Shown piece by piece: positions 31,883-41,390 of a stretch of 64,000 nucleotides of DNA. Under the pieces are notes generated by a model. It ran no database searches. It was not told the DNA's origin and saw only the letters and a list, made by a program, of their open reading frames with translations. The stretch's first letter is position 1. Every line of letters begins with the position of its first letter. This DNA is from Aeromicrobium sp. Root344 (lineage in GTDB: Bacteria; Actinomycetota; Actinomycetes; Propionibacteriales; Nocardioidaceae): assembly GCF_001425755.1 (NCBI RefSeq), contig NZ_LMDH01000001.1:1830335-1894334 (forward strand). The letters run 5' to 3'. Made by a program: the position numbers and the translations under genes.

Positions 31883-32578
31883 ATGACCTGGTTCAACGCC
31901 AACACCGACAAGGTGTGGGACCTCCTGCTGAGCCACCTGTGGCTCAGCGGGCTGCCGATCCTGCTCGGATTCGTGATCGCGGTCCCGATCGGCTGGTTCG
32001 CCAACCGGCACCGCAGGCTCAGGGGCACGATCCTGAGCCTCGGCGGCATCCTCTACACGATTCCGTCCCTGGCGTTCTTCCTCGTCCTGCCCAGCATCAT
32101 CGGCACCGGTTTCCTCGATCCGGTCAACGTCGTGGTGGCGCTGACCGTCTATGCCGTGGCGATCATGGTTCGCTCCGCCGCGGATGCTTTCGAATCGGTC
32201 TCGCCGGCGGTGCTCGACGCTGCGACGGCGACCGGTTTCGCGCCGGCCGGGCGGGCCTTCCTGGTCGAGCTGCCGCTCGCCGGTCCGGTGCTGCTCGCCG
32301 GCCTGCGGGTCGTGGCGGTCAGCACCGTGAGCCTCGTGAGCGTCGGCGCCCTGATCGGGGTCAGCAACCTCGGCTCGCTGTTCACCGAGGGCTACCGCAC
32401 CGACAACGACGCCGAGATCCTGATCGGGGTCATCGGCATCGTGGGCCTCGCCCTGCTGTTCGACCTCGTCCTGGTGATCGCGGGTCGGCTGCTGATGCCG
32501 TGGGCGTACACCGGCGGGCAACGCACGCCGATCAAGCCCATCGTCTCGTTCGCCCAGCACTTGGGGGGTGTTGGTTGA
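31883..32578 (+). CDS. Osmoprotectant ABC transporter permease 1
   Basis: 231 aa. BPD-type permease with five or six helices and the EAA-like loop VLDAATATGFAPAGRAFLVELPLAGPVLLAGLR. Resembles OpuCB/ProW. It lies 25 nt after the ATPase and overlaps permease 2 (TGATG). Works as a heterodimer with it. Confidence 0.92.
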   Translation: MTWFNANTDKVWDLLLSHLWLSGLPILLGFVIAVPIGWFANRHRRLRGTILSLGGILYTIPSLAFFLVLPSIIGTGFLDPVNVVVALTVYAVAIMVRSAADAFESVSPAVLDAATATGFAPAGRAFLVELPLAGPVLLAGLRVVAVSTVSLVSVGALIGVSNLGSLFTEGYRTDNDAEILIGVIGIVGLALLFDLVLVIAGRLLMPWAYTGGQRTPIKPIVSFAQHLGGVG

Positions 32579-33258
32579 TGAGCGTGCTCAACGACACCGT
32601 CGACTGGCTCGGCGACTCGGCCAACTGGTCGGGCGACGACGGCATCCCGCACCGGCTGGCCCAGCACCTCGACTACACCGCCTTGACCGTCGTGATCGCC
32701 GCCGCGATTGCGATCCCGATCGGGTTGTGGGTCGGGCACACCGGACGGCTGCGTGGGCTCGCTGTGATCAGCACCGGTGCGTTGCGGGCGCTCCCCACGC
32801 TCGGCGTGCTCGCGTACGCCTCGCTGTTCTCCGGCATCGGCATCAAGCCGGCGATCTTCACGCTCGTGCTGCTCGCCATCCCGCCGTTGCTGGCCGGCGC
32901 CTATGCCGGCCTCGAGTCGGTCAACCGCCAGACGATCGACGCCGCACGGGCGATCGGCATGACCGAGTGGCAGATCCTCCGCAAGGTCGAGGTGCCGCTC
33001 GCGCTCCCCTTGATCATCGGCGGATTCCGCTCGGCGACGCTGCAGGTCGTGGCGACCGCCACGGTCGCCGCCTACATCCCCGGACCGGGCGGCCTCGGCC
33101 GCTACCTGATCGACGGCCTCGCCGTCAGCGACTACGCCCGCATCGTCGGCGGCTCCGTCGTCGTGATCGCCCTCGCTCTCGTCCTCGACGGACTCTTCGT
33201 CATCCTCCAGCGAGTCGCCCTCGGCTCGCGTCCCTCCCGCACGCCCACCGTGGCGTGA
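32578..33258 (+). CDS. Osmoprotectant ABC transporter permease 2
   Basis: 226 aa. EAA loop TIDAARAIGMTEWQILRKVEVPLALPLIIGGFRSATLQVVATATVAAYI, with PGPGGLGRYLIDGLAVSDYARI; OpuCD class. ATG overlaps the first permease stop, indicating 1:1 synthesis. Confidence 0.92.
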   Translation: MSVLNDTVDWLGDSANWSGDDGIPHRLAQHLDYTALTVVIAAAIAIPIGLWVGHTGRLRGLAVISTGALRALPTLGVLAYASLFSGIGIKPAIFTLVLLAIPPLLAGAYAGLESVNRQTIDAARAIGMTEWQILRKVEVPLALPLIIGGFRSATLQVVATATVAAYIPGPGGLGRYLIDGLAVSDYARIVGGSVVVIALALVLDGLFVILQRVALGSRPSRTPTVA

Positions 33259-33278
33259 GCAACCCCTCAAGGAGAAAC

Positions 33279-34193
33279 ATGTCCATCACCAAGCTCACCG
33301 CCGGCATCGCCGCCGTCGCCGCCCTGGGTCTGTCCCTGTCGGCGTGCGGCAGCGACCCGACCGACTCGAGTGGCAAGAAGTCCGCCGGTGACACGATCAC
33401 CGTCGGCTCGGCCGCCTTCCCCGAGAACGAGATCATCGCCGAGATCTACGCCCAGGCACTGGAGGCCAAGGGCGTCAAGGTCAAGAAGAAGCTCAACATC
33501 GGCGCTCGTGAGGTCTACATCCCCGCGCTCAAGAAGGGCGAGATCGACCTGCTGCCGGAGTACTCGGGCAACCTGCTGTCCTACCTCGACCCGAAGGCGA
33601 CGGCCACCTCCGAGGCCGACATCGAGGCGGCACTCGACGACGCCCTTCCCGACAACCTTGACGTGCTGGACGCCGCCAAGGCCGAGGACAAGGACTCGCT
33701 CAACGTCACGCCGGAGTTCGCCGCCAAGAACAACGTCAAGACCATCGAGGACCTCAAGAGCGTCAAGGACCTGACCCTCGGCGCCAACCCCGAGTTCAAG
33801 GAGCGTGCCTACGGCATCCCGGGGCTCGAGAAGGTCTACGGCATCAGCGGCATCAAGTTCGTCCCGATCGGCGACGGCGGTGGGCCCAAGACCCTCAAGT
33901 CGCTGCTCGACGGTGACATCGACGTCGCGGACATCTACTCCACGACGCCGTCGATCCTGGCCAACAAGCTCGTGACGCTGGAGGACCCCAAGAACCTCAT
34001 CGCCGCGCAGCAGGTCATCCCGCTGATCAACGACGACAAGGCGTCCGACAAGGTCGAGAAGGTCCTCGACGACATCTCGGCGCAGCTGACGACGGCCGAC
34101 CTGCTCGACCTCAACAGCAAGAACCAGGGCGCCGACAAGACCGCCCCGGCGGTGCTGGCCAAGCAGTGGCTGACCGACAAGGGCCTCATCTAG
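33279..34193 (+). CDS. Glycine betaine/choline-type substrate-binding lipoprotein
   Basis: 304 aa. Lipoprotein signal with lipobox LSAC (Cys23). The mature part is an OpuAC fold: DTITVGSAAFPENEIIAEIYAQALEAKG, ARE(V)YIPALKKGEIDLLPEYSGNLLSYL, LTLGANPEFKERAYGIPGLEKVYGI, DVADIYSTTPSI. This is the OpuBC/OpuCC class that binds choline, glycine betaine or similar compatible solutes. GGAG lies 5 nt before the ATG. Last gene of the importer operon; a strong hairpin follows. Confidence 0.94.
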   Translation: MSITKLTAGIAAVAALGLSLSACGSDPTDSSGKKSAGDTITVGSAAFPENEIIAEIYAQALEAKGVKVKKKLNIGAREVYIPALKKGEIDLLPEYSGNLLSYLDPKATATSEADIEAALDDALPDNLDVLDAAKAEDKDSLNVTPEFAAKNNVKTIEDLKSVKDLTLGANPEFKERAYGIPGLEKVYGISGIKFVPIGDGGGPKTLKSLLDGDIDVADIYSTTPSILANKLVTLEDPKNLIAAQQVIPLINDDKASDKVEKVLDDISAQLTTADLLDLNSKNQGADKTAPAVLAKQWLTDKGLI

Positions 34194-34209
34194 TCCCTCA
34201 GCAACAACG

Positions 34210-34250
34210 AACGGCCCGGCCACCGCGAGGTGACCGGGCCGTTCTCTCTT
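34210..34250 (+). terminator. Terminator of the osmoprotectant operon
   Basis: AACGGCCCGG-C-CACC / GGTG-A-CCGGGCCGTT (34210-34243), 14 paired bases with one mismatch and a GCGA tetraloop, then TCTCTCTT. It lies 16 bp after the stop. Confidence 0.85.
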
Positions 34251-34287
34251 CTCCTTGCGACAAGCTCAAGGAGCTTGCCGGTCCCGC

Positions 34288-36447
34288 CTAGACGAGCGCG
34301 GGCTTCGGGGCGTACGCGTCCTCGGCGCTCTTGACCTCACCGAGGCGCTCGAGCCGGCCGCGCAGCTTGAGCAGCAGTGCCGGCATCAGCACGAGGCGGA
34401 CGAGCGTCGCGTCGATCAAGATGGCGACCGAGAGGCCGATGCCCATCTGCTTCATCTCGAGCATGCTCAGCGTCGCGAAGACCGCGAACACCGAGACCAT
34501 CACGACCGCCGCACTGGTGACGACGCTGGCCGTGTCGCGGATGCCGAACTCGACAGCCCGCTCGTACGGCAGGCCGTTGCGAAGGCCTTCACGGACCCGG
34601 CTCAGGACGAACACGTGGTAGTCCATCGACAGGCCGACCAGGACCACGAAGCAGAACAGCGGGATCCAGTCGACGACGAATCCGGAGGACTCGTAGTTGA
34701 GCAGGCCGTTGAACCAGTCGTGCTGGAACACGAGCGTCAGGACACCGAACGCGGCACCGACCGACAGCAGGTTGAGCACCGTCGTCAGCATCGCGATCGT
34801 GACGCTGCGGAACGTCCAACCCATCATGACGAGCGTCAGGACCAGCACGAACGCGATGACCCAGGGAAGGGTCGACGGCTGGTTCTCGTAGTCGAAGTTC
34901 TCCGCGACCGTGCCACCGACTGCCGTCGTCGTGGCCTGGAGCGAGTCCGTCGCCCGCGGGACGATCGCGTCACGCAGCTGCGTGAGGGCGGCGTCGTTGC
35001 GGACATCGCCCTCAGGATGTGCCGCGTACATCGACAGCTCGACGGTGCGGCCGTCCTTCGACACCGTGATGGCGTCGTCGGGGGCTGTCGCGATTCCGGC
35101 GTCAACGGCGTCGGCCTGGACGGCCTCGAGCGCCGACCGCGCGGCGTCCGTGCTGCCCTTGCCGGTGTGCACCAGCACGTCGATGCTGGGCCGCTCCGAC
35201 GGGAAGCTCTGCTGCAGCCGCTGGTACGCCTGCACCGCCGGGATGTCCTGCGGCAGGGTGTCGATCGTGCCCTGATGCATCTTCATGCCGAACGCGGGGA
35301 CCGCGAGAGCCAGCAGGACGCCGCCGGAGATCACGGCTGCCGCCACAGGCTTGCGGATGACCGGACGGATCAGGCGACCGCTGATGCCGCCCGCGCCGAT
35401 ACGTCGGTTGAGGCGCCACAGCAGGGGGATGCGGGGACGGTCGACCCAGCGGCCGAGCTTGGCCAGCAGGGCCGGCAGCACGGTCAACGAGCCGATCACG
35501 GCGACCACGACCACGAGGATCGAGCCGACGGCGAGCGCGCTGAAGACCGGCTCGCGGGTGATGAAGAGGCCCGACATCGAGACGACGACGGCGAAGCCGG
35601 AGACCACGACCGCGCGGCCCGAGGTCGCCGCAGCGATCTCGATCGCGTCCACGGTGGACCGCCCGCGCATCCGTTCCTCCCGCTCGCGCTTGAGGTAGAA
35701 CAGCGAGTAGTCGACCCCGACCGCCATGCCGATCAGCAGCACGACGTTGGCGACGGTGCCCGAGTCGGGCACGAGGTACGACACCGGGGCGTACAGGCCG
35801 AGGCCCGTGAAGACCGACGTGATCGCCAGCAGCACGGGGATGCCGGCCGCGATGAACGCACCGAACGCGACGAGCAGGATCAGGAACGTGATCGGCAGGC
35901 TCATCGACTCGGCGGAGGCCAGGTCCTCGGAGACCTTGTCGTTGATGCCCGCGTCGAGCGACGCGTCGCCGGCCTGCTCGACGTCGAGCCCCGGGTTGGC
36001 CTTCTGGACCTTCGCGGTGGCGTCGATCAGCGCCCCGACATGGTCCGCTGCGGCGTCCTCGTCGCCTGACATCGTGATCGGCACGAGCAGGGCGTCGTGC
36101 TTCTCCGACCAGATGGGTGGCCCGACGTCGGAGACGCCCGTGACGTCGGTTGCCGCCTTGGACACCTGGGTCGCGGCGGCCTCCGCCTTGGCCGTGTCGA
36201 GCGAGCCCTTGGGGGCGGTAATGAGGACGGACTCGGTCGGGCTCCCGGCCAGGCCGGCGTCGTCGATCATGGCGGCGGCGCGACCTGACTCGCCGACGCG
36301 GAAGTCCTCGTCGGCGACCTGCTTGGTCTGCACGGTCATCATGAGGGCGATCGCCGACGCGACGAACGCGACCCAGAGGCCGATCGCTCGCCACGGGTGC
36401 GTCGCGCTCCAGCGGGCGACTCGTACGGTGGGGGAGTTCGAAGACAT
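34288..36447 (-). CDS. MMPL family RND transporter
   Basis: 719 aa. Two repeats of one helix, a large outside loop and five helices. The first loop contains FRVGESGRAAAMIDDAGLAGSPTESVLI. VDYSLFYLKREREERMRG marks the proton-relay helix 4 of repeat 1, and LSMDYHVFVLSRVREGLRNG the equivalent in repeat 2. MMPL proteins export lipids or drugs by proton exchange. AAGGA lies 8 nt before the ATG. Divergent from the sensor kinase gene at 36614, which may control it. Confidence 0.93.
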   Translation of the reverse strand: MSSNSPTVRVARWSATHPWRAIGLWVAFVASAIALMMTVQTKQVADEDFRVGESGRAAAMIDDAGLAGSPTESVLITAPKGSLDTAKAEAAATQVSKAATDVTGVSDVGPPIWSEKHDALLVPITMSGDEDAAADHVGALIDATAKVQKANPGLDVEQAGDASLDAGINDKVSEDLASAESMSLPITFLILLVAFGAFIAAGIPVLLAITSVFTGLGLYAPVSYLVPDSGTVANVVLLIGMAVGVDYSLFYLKREREERMRGRSTVDAIEIAAATSGRAVVVSGFAVVVSMSGLFITREPVFSALAVGSILVVVVAVIGSLTVLPALLAKLGRWVDRPRIPLLWRLNRRIGAGGISGRLIRPVIRKPVAAAVISGGVLLALAVPAFGMKMHQGTIDTLPQDIPAVQAYQRLQQSFPSERPSIDVLVHTGKGSTDAARSALEAVQADAVDAGIATAPDDAITVSKDGRTVELSMYAAHPEGDVRNDAALTQLRDAIVPRATDSLQATTTAVGGTVAENFDYENQPSTLPWVIAFVLVLTLVMMGWTFRSVTIAMLTTVLNLLSVGAAFGVLTLVFQHDWFNGLLNYESSGFVVDWIPLFCFVVLVGLSMDYHVFVLSRVREGLRNGLPYERAVEFGIRDTASVVTSAAVVMVSVFAVFATLSMLEMKQMGIGLSVAILIDATLVRLVLMPALLLKLRGRLERLGEVKSAEDAYAPKPALV

Positions 36448-36613
36448 GATGTGTCCTTCTCTCGTGGTTGACGTTGGCCTCCAGCCTCGTGAATCGCGAG
36501 CCGCGTCGACATGGTGCTGGAACCCCGATCGGAAGTAGGCCTGAGCCCACTGTCAGACGGATGCCGATGCGCGAGGATTGGGTGATTCACCCCCACGATT
36601 CGGAGTCCCTGTC

Positions 36614-37930
36614 ATGAGCACCACCGTCCCCGCCACCTCGCCGTTCGAGGGGGAGTCGTTCTTCGCCGGCCTGTCGCGCCGGCTCAAGCTGAGCGTCTTG
36701 TCGGTCGCGTACGTCCTGTTGGCCGTGCCCGCGCTCGTGCTCCTCTGCGTCCTCACCACAGCCCTCGGCGTCGCGATCGTCGGCGTCGGCATGGCACTCC
36801 TCCTGATCTTCGTGCCGCTCAACCAGCAGCTGGCCAACGTGCACCGCCGGCTCGCCGGGCGCATCCTCGGCATCCACATCGAACGGCCGTACCTGCCCAC
36901 GAAGTCGGTGTCGGGTTTCGGCCTGCTCAAGCGCTGGGTCGCCGACCCGGCCCGCTGGCGCGACTTCGCCTGGACCTACATGTCGGTCACGGTCGGCTGG
37001 GCCCTCGCGTGGATCTCGTTCGGCCTCGGCCTCGGCGTGCTCTGGTACCTCGTCTTCCCGTTCGTCTACTGGGTCACGCCCAACGGCGTGTTCGACATGA
37101 ACTACGGGTTCTTCCGGCTCGACACCCAGGCGGAGTCGTTCTTCGAGTGGATCTGGCTCCTCGTCGCGTTCAGTCTCTGGTGGTGGCTGCTTCCCGTCCT
37201 GATGCGCTGGCGCGCCGAGCTCGACCGGGCGATGCTGTCGCCCACGCGGGAGTTCCTGGAGCGTCGCGTGGCCGAGGTGTCGCAGTCACGTGCCGAGACG
37301 ATCGACCACTCAGCCGCCGAGCTGCGCCGCATCGAGCGCGACCTCCACGACGGTGCCCAGGCCCGGCTCGTCGCGCTCGGCATGAACCTCGGCATGGCCG
37401 AGGAGATGCTGGCCAAGAACCCCGAAGGCGCCGCCGCGATGCTGGCGGAGGCGCGAGCCGTGACGACCTCCGCGCTCGGCGACCTGCGCTCGGTCGTACG
37501 CGGGATCCACCCTCCAGTGCTCGCCGATCGCGGTCTGGCCGGTGCGATCCAGGCCCTGGCGCTCGACATGTCGCTGCCGGTGTCGGTCATGATCAACCTC
37601 GCGGGCCGGCCGGCAGCGCCGGTCGAGTCGGCGCTCTACTTCGCCACGAGCGAGCTGCTCGCCAACATCGGCAAGCACTCCGGTGCGACGCGGGCGGTCA
37701 TCGAGGTCACGCACGACGGAGAGGCGCTCAAGGTCGTCGTCGAGGACGACGGCGCGGGCGGCGCTTCGATCAACGCCGGCACGGGTCTTGCGGGGGTCGC
37801 GCGACGGCTGGCGGCATTTGACGGCACGATGGACGTGGTCAGTCCCGTCGGGGGGCCGACGGTCGTCACCCTGGAGGTTCCGTGCGCGTTGTCATCGCCG
37901 AAGATCTCGCCCTCCTCCGGGACGGCCTGA
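36614..37930 (+). CDS. Sensor histidine kinase, NarL-partner type with putative sensor domain
   Basis: 438 aa. N-terminal part has four membrane segments in two pairs (about 30-75 and 130-210) as in the Sensor/DUF4153-like domain of actinobacterial kinases. HisKA_3 box RRIERDLHDGAQARLVALGMNLGMAEEM contains the phosphoryl-accepting His. The HATPase part has SELLANIGKHSGATRAVIEV and EDDGAGGASINAGTGLAGVARRL. GGAG lies 8 nt before ATG 36614. The 3' end overlaps the regulator gene by 49 nt. Confidence 0.93.
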   Translation: MSTTVPATSPFEGESFFAGLSRRLKLSVLSVAYVLLAVPALVLLCVLTTALGVAIVGVGMALLLIFVPLNQQLANVHRRLAGRILGIHIERPYLPTKSVSGFGLLKRWVADPARWRDFAWTYMSVTVGWALAWISFGLGLGVLWYLVFPFVYWVTPNGVFDMNYGFFRLDTQAESFFEWIWLLVAFSLWWWLLPVLMRWRAELDRAMLSPTREFLERRVAEVSQSRAETIDHSAAELRRIERDLHDGAQARLVALGMNLGMAEEMLAKNPEGAAAMLAEARAVTTSALGDLRSVVRGIHPPVLADRGLAGAIQALALDMSLPVSVMINLAGRPAAPVESALYFATSELLANIGKHSGATRAVIEVTHDGEALKVVVEDDGAGGASINAGTGLAGVARRLAAFDGTMDVVSPVGGPTVVTLEVPCALSSPKISPSSGTA

Positions 37931-38529
37931 CCCGGCTCCTGGAGGCGTACGACTTCGAGGTCGTGGCGGCGGTCGAGGACGCGGAGAAGCTCGGCGAGGT
38001 GCTCCGGACCCACGATGCCGACATCGCGGTGGTCGACGTACGCATGCCGCCGACGTTCACCGACGAGGGCCTGCGGGCGGCGATCGCCGCCCGCGCGGAG
38101 CGCCCCGGATTCCCCGTGCTGGTCCTGTCGCAGTACGTCGAGCAACTCTATGCACGTGAGCTGCTCGGCAGCGGTGACGGCGCGGTCGGCTACCTGCTCA
38201 AGGACCGCGTCGCCGACGTCACGACGTTCGTCGACGCCGTGCGTACGGTCGCCGGTGGCGGCACGGTGCTCGACCCCGAGGTCGTCTCGACGCTGATCGC
38301 CCGCGCGCAGCCCGACAGCCCGATCGCCCGCCTGACCGATCGCGAGCGAGAGGTGCTCGGCCTGATGGCGGAGGGCCGCTCCAACGCCGCGATCGCCGCC
38401 GCCCTCTTCGTGACCGAGAAGGCCATCAGCAAGCACACCAGCAACATCTTCATGAAGCTCGACCTCGACGCCGACGACGACAGCAACAACCGCCGCGTCC
38501 TCGCCGTGATCGCCTACCTGCAGGGCTGA
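37882..38529 (+). CDS. LuxR/NarL-type response regulator
   Basis: 215 aa from a GTG with GGAGG 5 nt upstream, inside the last codons of the kinase gene. Receiver domain: Asp7/8 pair in VVIAEDLALLRDG, phospho-acceptor Asp52 in IAVVDVRMPP, Lys in YLLKDRV. C-terminal LuxR HTH: LTDREREVLGLMAEGRSNAAIAAALFVTEKAISKHTSNIFMKL. Probably regulates the flanking MMPL transporters; no binding site is evident. Confidence 0.94.
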   Translation: MRVVIAEDLALLRDGLTRLLEAYDFEVVAAVEDAEKLGEVLRTHDADIAVVDVRMPPTFTDEGLRAAIAARAERPGFPVLVLSQYVEQLYARELLGSGDGAVGYLLKDRVADVTTFVDAVRTVAGGGTVLDPEVVSTLIARAQPDSPIARLTDREREVLGLMAEGRSNAAIAAALFVTEKAISKHTSNIFMKLDLDADDDSNNRRVLAVIAYLQG

Positions 38530-38645
38530 GCGGTGACCTGGGTCGAACCTGGTCCCGCAGGCGGTGTCCTGGGTCGAACCTGGTCCCGCTGGCGGTGTCC
38601 TGGGTCGAACCGGAGTCGCCGGCGTTCGACCCAGCTCACCGCCGC
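38530..38645. repeat. Three tandem 31-nt repeats plus an inverted partial copy
   Basis: Units at 38530-38560, 38561-38591 and 38592-38622 read GCGGTG(A/T)CCTGGGTCGAAC and then CTGGTCCCGC(A/T)G, the third diverged at its end. They are followed by the inverted core GCGTTCGACCCAGCTCACCGCCGC (split 38623-38645). Units abut without spacers, so this is not a CRISPR. Same family as the repeats at 8415-8545. Confidence 0.75.
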
Positions 38646-38663
38646 ACGCACGACGACGAAGAG

Positions 38664-38704
38664 GGCGGGCCCCGCTCTCCGGAGGGTGGAGAGCGAGACC
38701 CGCC
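38664..38704. terminator. Hairpin between convergent genes, possible bidirectional terminator
   Basis: GGCGGG...CGCTCTCC and GGAGAGCG...CCCGCC form a 14-bp stem with a small internal loop (CCC/AGA), centred between the response regulator (+) and the second MMPL gene (-). No T-run; a hairpin-only terminator is plausible in a GC-rich actinobacterium. Confidence 0.5.
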
Positions 38705-38717
38705 GGTCCCTGACGCC

Positions 38718-40844
38718 TCAGGCGTCGACGCGTTCGAGGTCGGCCGGACGGCCTTCGCTGATGCCGATCCGGTCGTGCAGCCGGCGCAGGAACGGCGGCG
38801 CCCACCAGTTGCGCCGCCCGAGCAGCGCCATCAGCGATGGCACCAGCATGGCCCGGACGATCGTCGCGTCGATCAGCACCGCCAGCGCCGTGCCGATGCC
38901 CAGCTCCTTGATGAAGATGATCTGCGACGTCGCGAACGCGCCGAGGGCGATCGCGAACAGCAGGGCGGCGGCCGTGACGATGCGGCCCGTACGTTGCAGT
39001 CCCAGGGCGACCGACTCCCGCTCGCCGGCGCCGGCGTCACGCGCCTCCTTGATCCGGGTCAGCAGGAACACCGCGTAGTCCGTCGACAACCCGAACACGA
39101 CCGCGAACAGGAACACCGGCTGTGACGACTCGAGCGCGCCCTGGCTCGAGTAGTCGAGGAACCCCTCGAACCGGCCGTCCTGGAAGATCAGCACCAGCAC
39201 GCCGAACGTCGCACTGATCGTCAGCACGTTCATCAGCAGCGCCTTGATCGGCAGGATGACGGAGCCGGTCATCAGGAACAACGTGATGAACGTCAGCAGG
39301 GCGAGGATGGCGAGCGCCAGCGGGATGTTGGCGGCGATCGACGCGACCTGGTCGACCTGCTCGGCGCTGGCACCGCCCACGAGCACCTTGCCCGGTGCGT
39401 CGGTGTCGCGGATCTCGCCGACCAGGTCGAGCGTCTTGTCGTCGAGCGTCGTGCCGGTGGGGACGACGTCGAGCTGCCAGGTGTCGTCGCCCAGGAACCG
39501 GGGCGGCGCGACCTGTGCGACGCCGTCGAGCGCCCCGAGCGTCGACGCGTACGCCTCGAGCTCGGACTGGTCCGACTCCGGCGCGGTGACCGCCACGATG
39601 ACGGGGGAGGACTCGGCGCCGACGAAGTCCTGGCGCAGCACCGTGTCGACGGTCTTGGCCGGGCTGCCGTCGGGCAGCACCGTGGCGTCGACGCCGGTGA
39701 ACTTCACGCCGAGGAACGGGGTGCCGAGCGCCAGCAGGATCGCGGCGCCGGCGATCGCGGTGCCGACCGGGAAGCGCATGACGAACTTCGAGACGCGGTA
39801 CCAGAAGCCCTGCACTTCGGCGCGGGACTCGGCGATCTGGGCCTCGCGCCAGCGGCGAGGCGCGAGGGCGTTGACCCGGTGCTGCAGCACCGCGAACAGG
39901 GCTGGCAGCACGATCAGCGACACCGCTGCGGCGGCGAGGGCGACGACCGACACGCCGATGCCCATCGAGTAGAGGAAGCGCAGCGGGAAGACCAGCAGCG
40001 CGAGCCCGGCGCCCGCGACGGTCACCGCCGAGAAGGCGACGGTACGCCCGGCCGTGGCGACAGTTCGGCGGACGGCCTCGGCGCCCGGGCCCACCCGCTC
40101 GAGCTCCTCGCGATAGCGCGAGACGAGGAACAAGGAGTAGTCGATCGCGAGGCCCAGGCCAAGGCCCGTGATGAGGTTGAGCGCGAAGATCGAGATGTCG
40201 ACGAACTCGTTGATGCCACGCACGACCAGCAGCGAGGTGACGATCGTCAGTCCACCGACGAGCAGCGGCAGGAGGGCGGCGACCGCGGACCGGAACACCC
40301 ACAGCGACACCAGGAACAGCAACGGGAACGCGATGAGCTCCGCCGTCACGAGGTCGCTCTCGACGTGCTCGTTGACCTCCTGGTACGCCGGGCCGAAACC
40401 GCCGACGCGTACGCCGTCGACCCGCCCGAGCTCATCGCGCAGGTGCTCGGTGGTCTTGTCGGAGTCGACGCCGGAGCGGTAGATCGCGGCGAAGTAGGTC
40501 TGGGTGCCGTCCTTGGAGACGAACTGCTCGCCCATCTCCGGTCCGCCCACGACCTGCTTGACCGACGGGTCGGACAGGATCTCCTGCGTCTTGGCGATCG
40601 CCGCCTTGTCGTCGACGTCGACGAGCGCGATCAGGCTGGGCGAGGCGTCCTGGCCCGCTGCCTTCTCGATCTGGTCGATCGCCTTCGCGCTGCTCGCGCC
40701 GGTGTCGGAGAACGAGTCGTTGTCGCTGTTGAGCAGCCCTGCGACGGGCCCGCCGAGCACGCCGGCGAGGACGAAGAACAGGACCGTCACGCCGAGCACG
40801 CGACGCGGGTGGGTGTTGGCCAGGCGGCCGAGTGCGTTGAACAT
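38718..40844 (-). CDS. MMPL family transporter (second)
   Basis: 708 aa. ATG at 40844 overlaps the tetR stop (TGATG). RND architecture with two MMPL halves: GLGLGLAIDYSLFLVSRYREELERVG in repeat 1 and FGLSTDYAVFLLTRIKEARDAG in repeat 2 mark the functional helices. The N-terminus FNALGRLANTHPRRVLGVTVLFFVLAGVLGGPVAGLLNSDNDSFSDTGA is typical of the YdfJ/MmpL13 group. Under direct control of the co-transcribed TetR; probably exports a lipid or toxic compound. Confidence 0.94.
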   Translation of the reverse strand: MFNALGRLANTHPRRVLGVTVLFFVLAGVLGGPVAGLLNSDNDSFSDTGASSAKAIDQIEKAAGQDASPSLIALVDVDDKAAIAKTQEILSDPSVKQVVGGPEMGEQFVSKDGTQTYFAAIYRSGVDSDKTTEHLRDELGRVDGVRVGGFGPAYQEVNEHVESDLVTAELIAFPLLFLVSLWVFRSAVAALLPLLVGGLTIVTSLLVVRGINEFVDISIFALNLITGLGLGLAIDYSLFLVSRYREELERVGPGAEAVRRTVATAGRTVAFSAVTVAGAGLALLVFPLRFLYSMGIGVSVVALAAAAVSLIVLPALFAVLQHRVNALAPRRWREAQIAESRAEVQGFWYRVSKFVMRFPVGTAIAGAAILLALGTPFLGVKFTGVDATVLPDGSPAKTVDTVLRQDFVGAESSPVIVAVTAPESDQSELEAYASTLGALDGVAQVAPPRFLGDDTWQLDVVPTGTTLDDKTLDLVGEIRDTDAPGKVLVGGASAEQVDQVASIAANIPLALAILALLTFITLFLMTGSVILPIKALLMNVLTISATFGVLVLIFQDGRFEGFLDYSSQGALESSQPVFLFAVVFGLSTDYAVFLLTRIKEARDAGAGERESVALGLQRTGRIVTAAALLFAIALGAFATSQIIFIKELGIGTALAVLIDATIVRAMLVPSLMALLGRRNWWAPPFLRRLHDRIGISEGRPADLERVDA

Positions 40845-41383
40845 CAGAACTCCTTTGCGACGGCGAGCGGGTCGCCGTACAGCTCGGTGAGGTCGAGGGC
40901 TGCCACCACGGTGAGCAACATCCCCTGGGCCATGAAGTCGCGGACCTCGTCCGCTGTCGCGCCGCTCAGGGCGGCGATGTCCTGCCAGATCTCGCGGTAG
41001 GTCCGCTGGGCGACGTCCTTGATCGCGGGGTCGGAGCCGGCTGCCCAGGTGTGCAGCTGGCACCGCATCGAGTTGACGTCGTCGTTCATGAAGCCGATGT
41101 AGGCCATCGCCATCGCCTCGAGCGGTGACGTGCCGGGATCGCGGTTCTCCGCGGCCTCGCGGAAGGTCTTGCGGAGGTTGAGTGTGTGGTGCTCGATCGC
41201 CGCGGCGATGAGTCCGGCCTTGGTGCCGAACAGGCGGAACAGGTAGGGCTGGGACACCCCGGCGCGCTCGGCGATGACCTCCGTGGAGGTCGCATGCATG
41301 CCGGATCGGCCGTACTCCTCGATCGCTGCCTCGAGGATCAGGACCTTGCGATCCTCGGCCTTCATACGCGTTGCGGGTGCCAT
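40844..41383 (-). CDS. TetR/AcrR family regulator of the MMPL operon
   Basis: 179 aa. The start at 41383 is fixed by a near-consensus leaderless promoter (TAACTT 7 nt upstream). HTH: LILEAAIEEYGRSGMHATSTEVIAERAGVSQPYLFRLFGTKAGLIAAAIEHH. C-terminal ligand domain follows. Its operon promoter is covered by the palindrome at 41392-41413, so autoregulation and control of the downstream MMPL gene are likely. Confidence 0.93.
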   Translation of the reverse strand: MAPATRMKAEDRKVLILEAAIEEYGRSGMHATSTEVIAERAGVSQPYLFRLFGTKAGLIAAAIEHHTLNLRKTFREAAENRDPGTSPLEAMAMAYIGFMNDDVNSMRCQLHTWAAGSDPAIKDVAQRTYREIWQDIAALSGATADEVRDFMAQGMLLTVVAALDLTELYGDPLAVAKEF

Positions 41384-41390
41384 GCGGATC

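Noticed and set aside
34261-34277. Palindrome CAAGCTC-AAG-GAGCTTG after the osmoprotectant terminator
   Set aside because: Short arms, no T-run, lies between two convergent stops with a better hairpin just before it; could be chance.
38530-38645. Array-like repeats that might be a CRISPR
   Set aside because: Units abut without spacers and the array ends in an inverted copy; no cas genes in the window.
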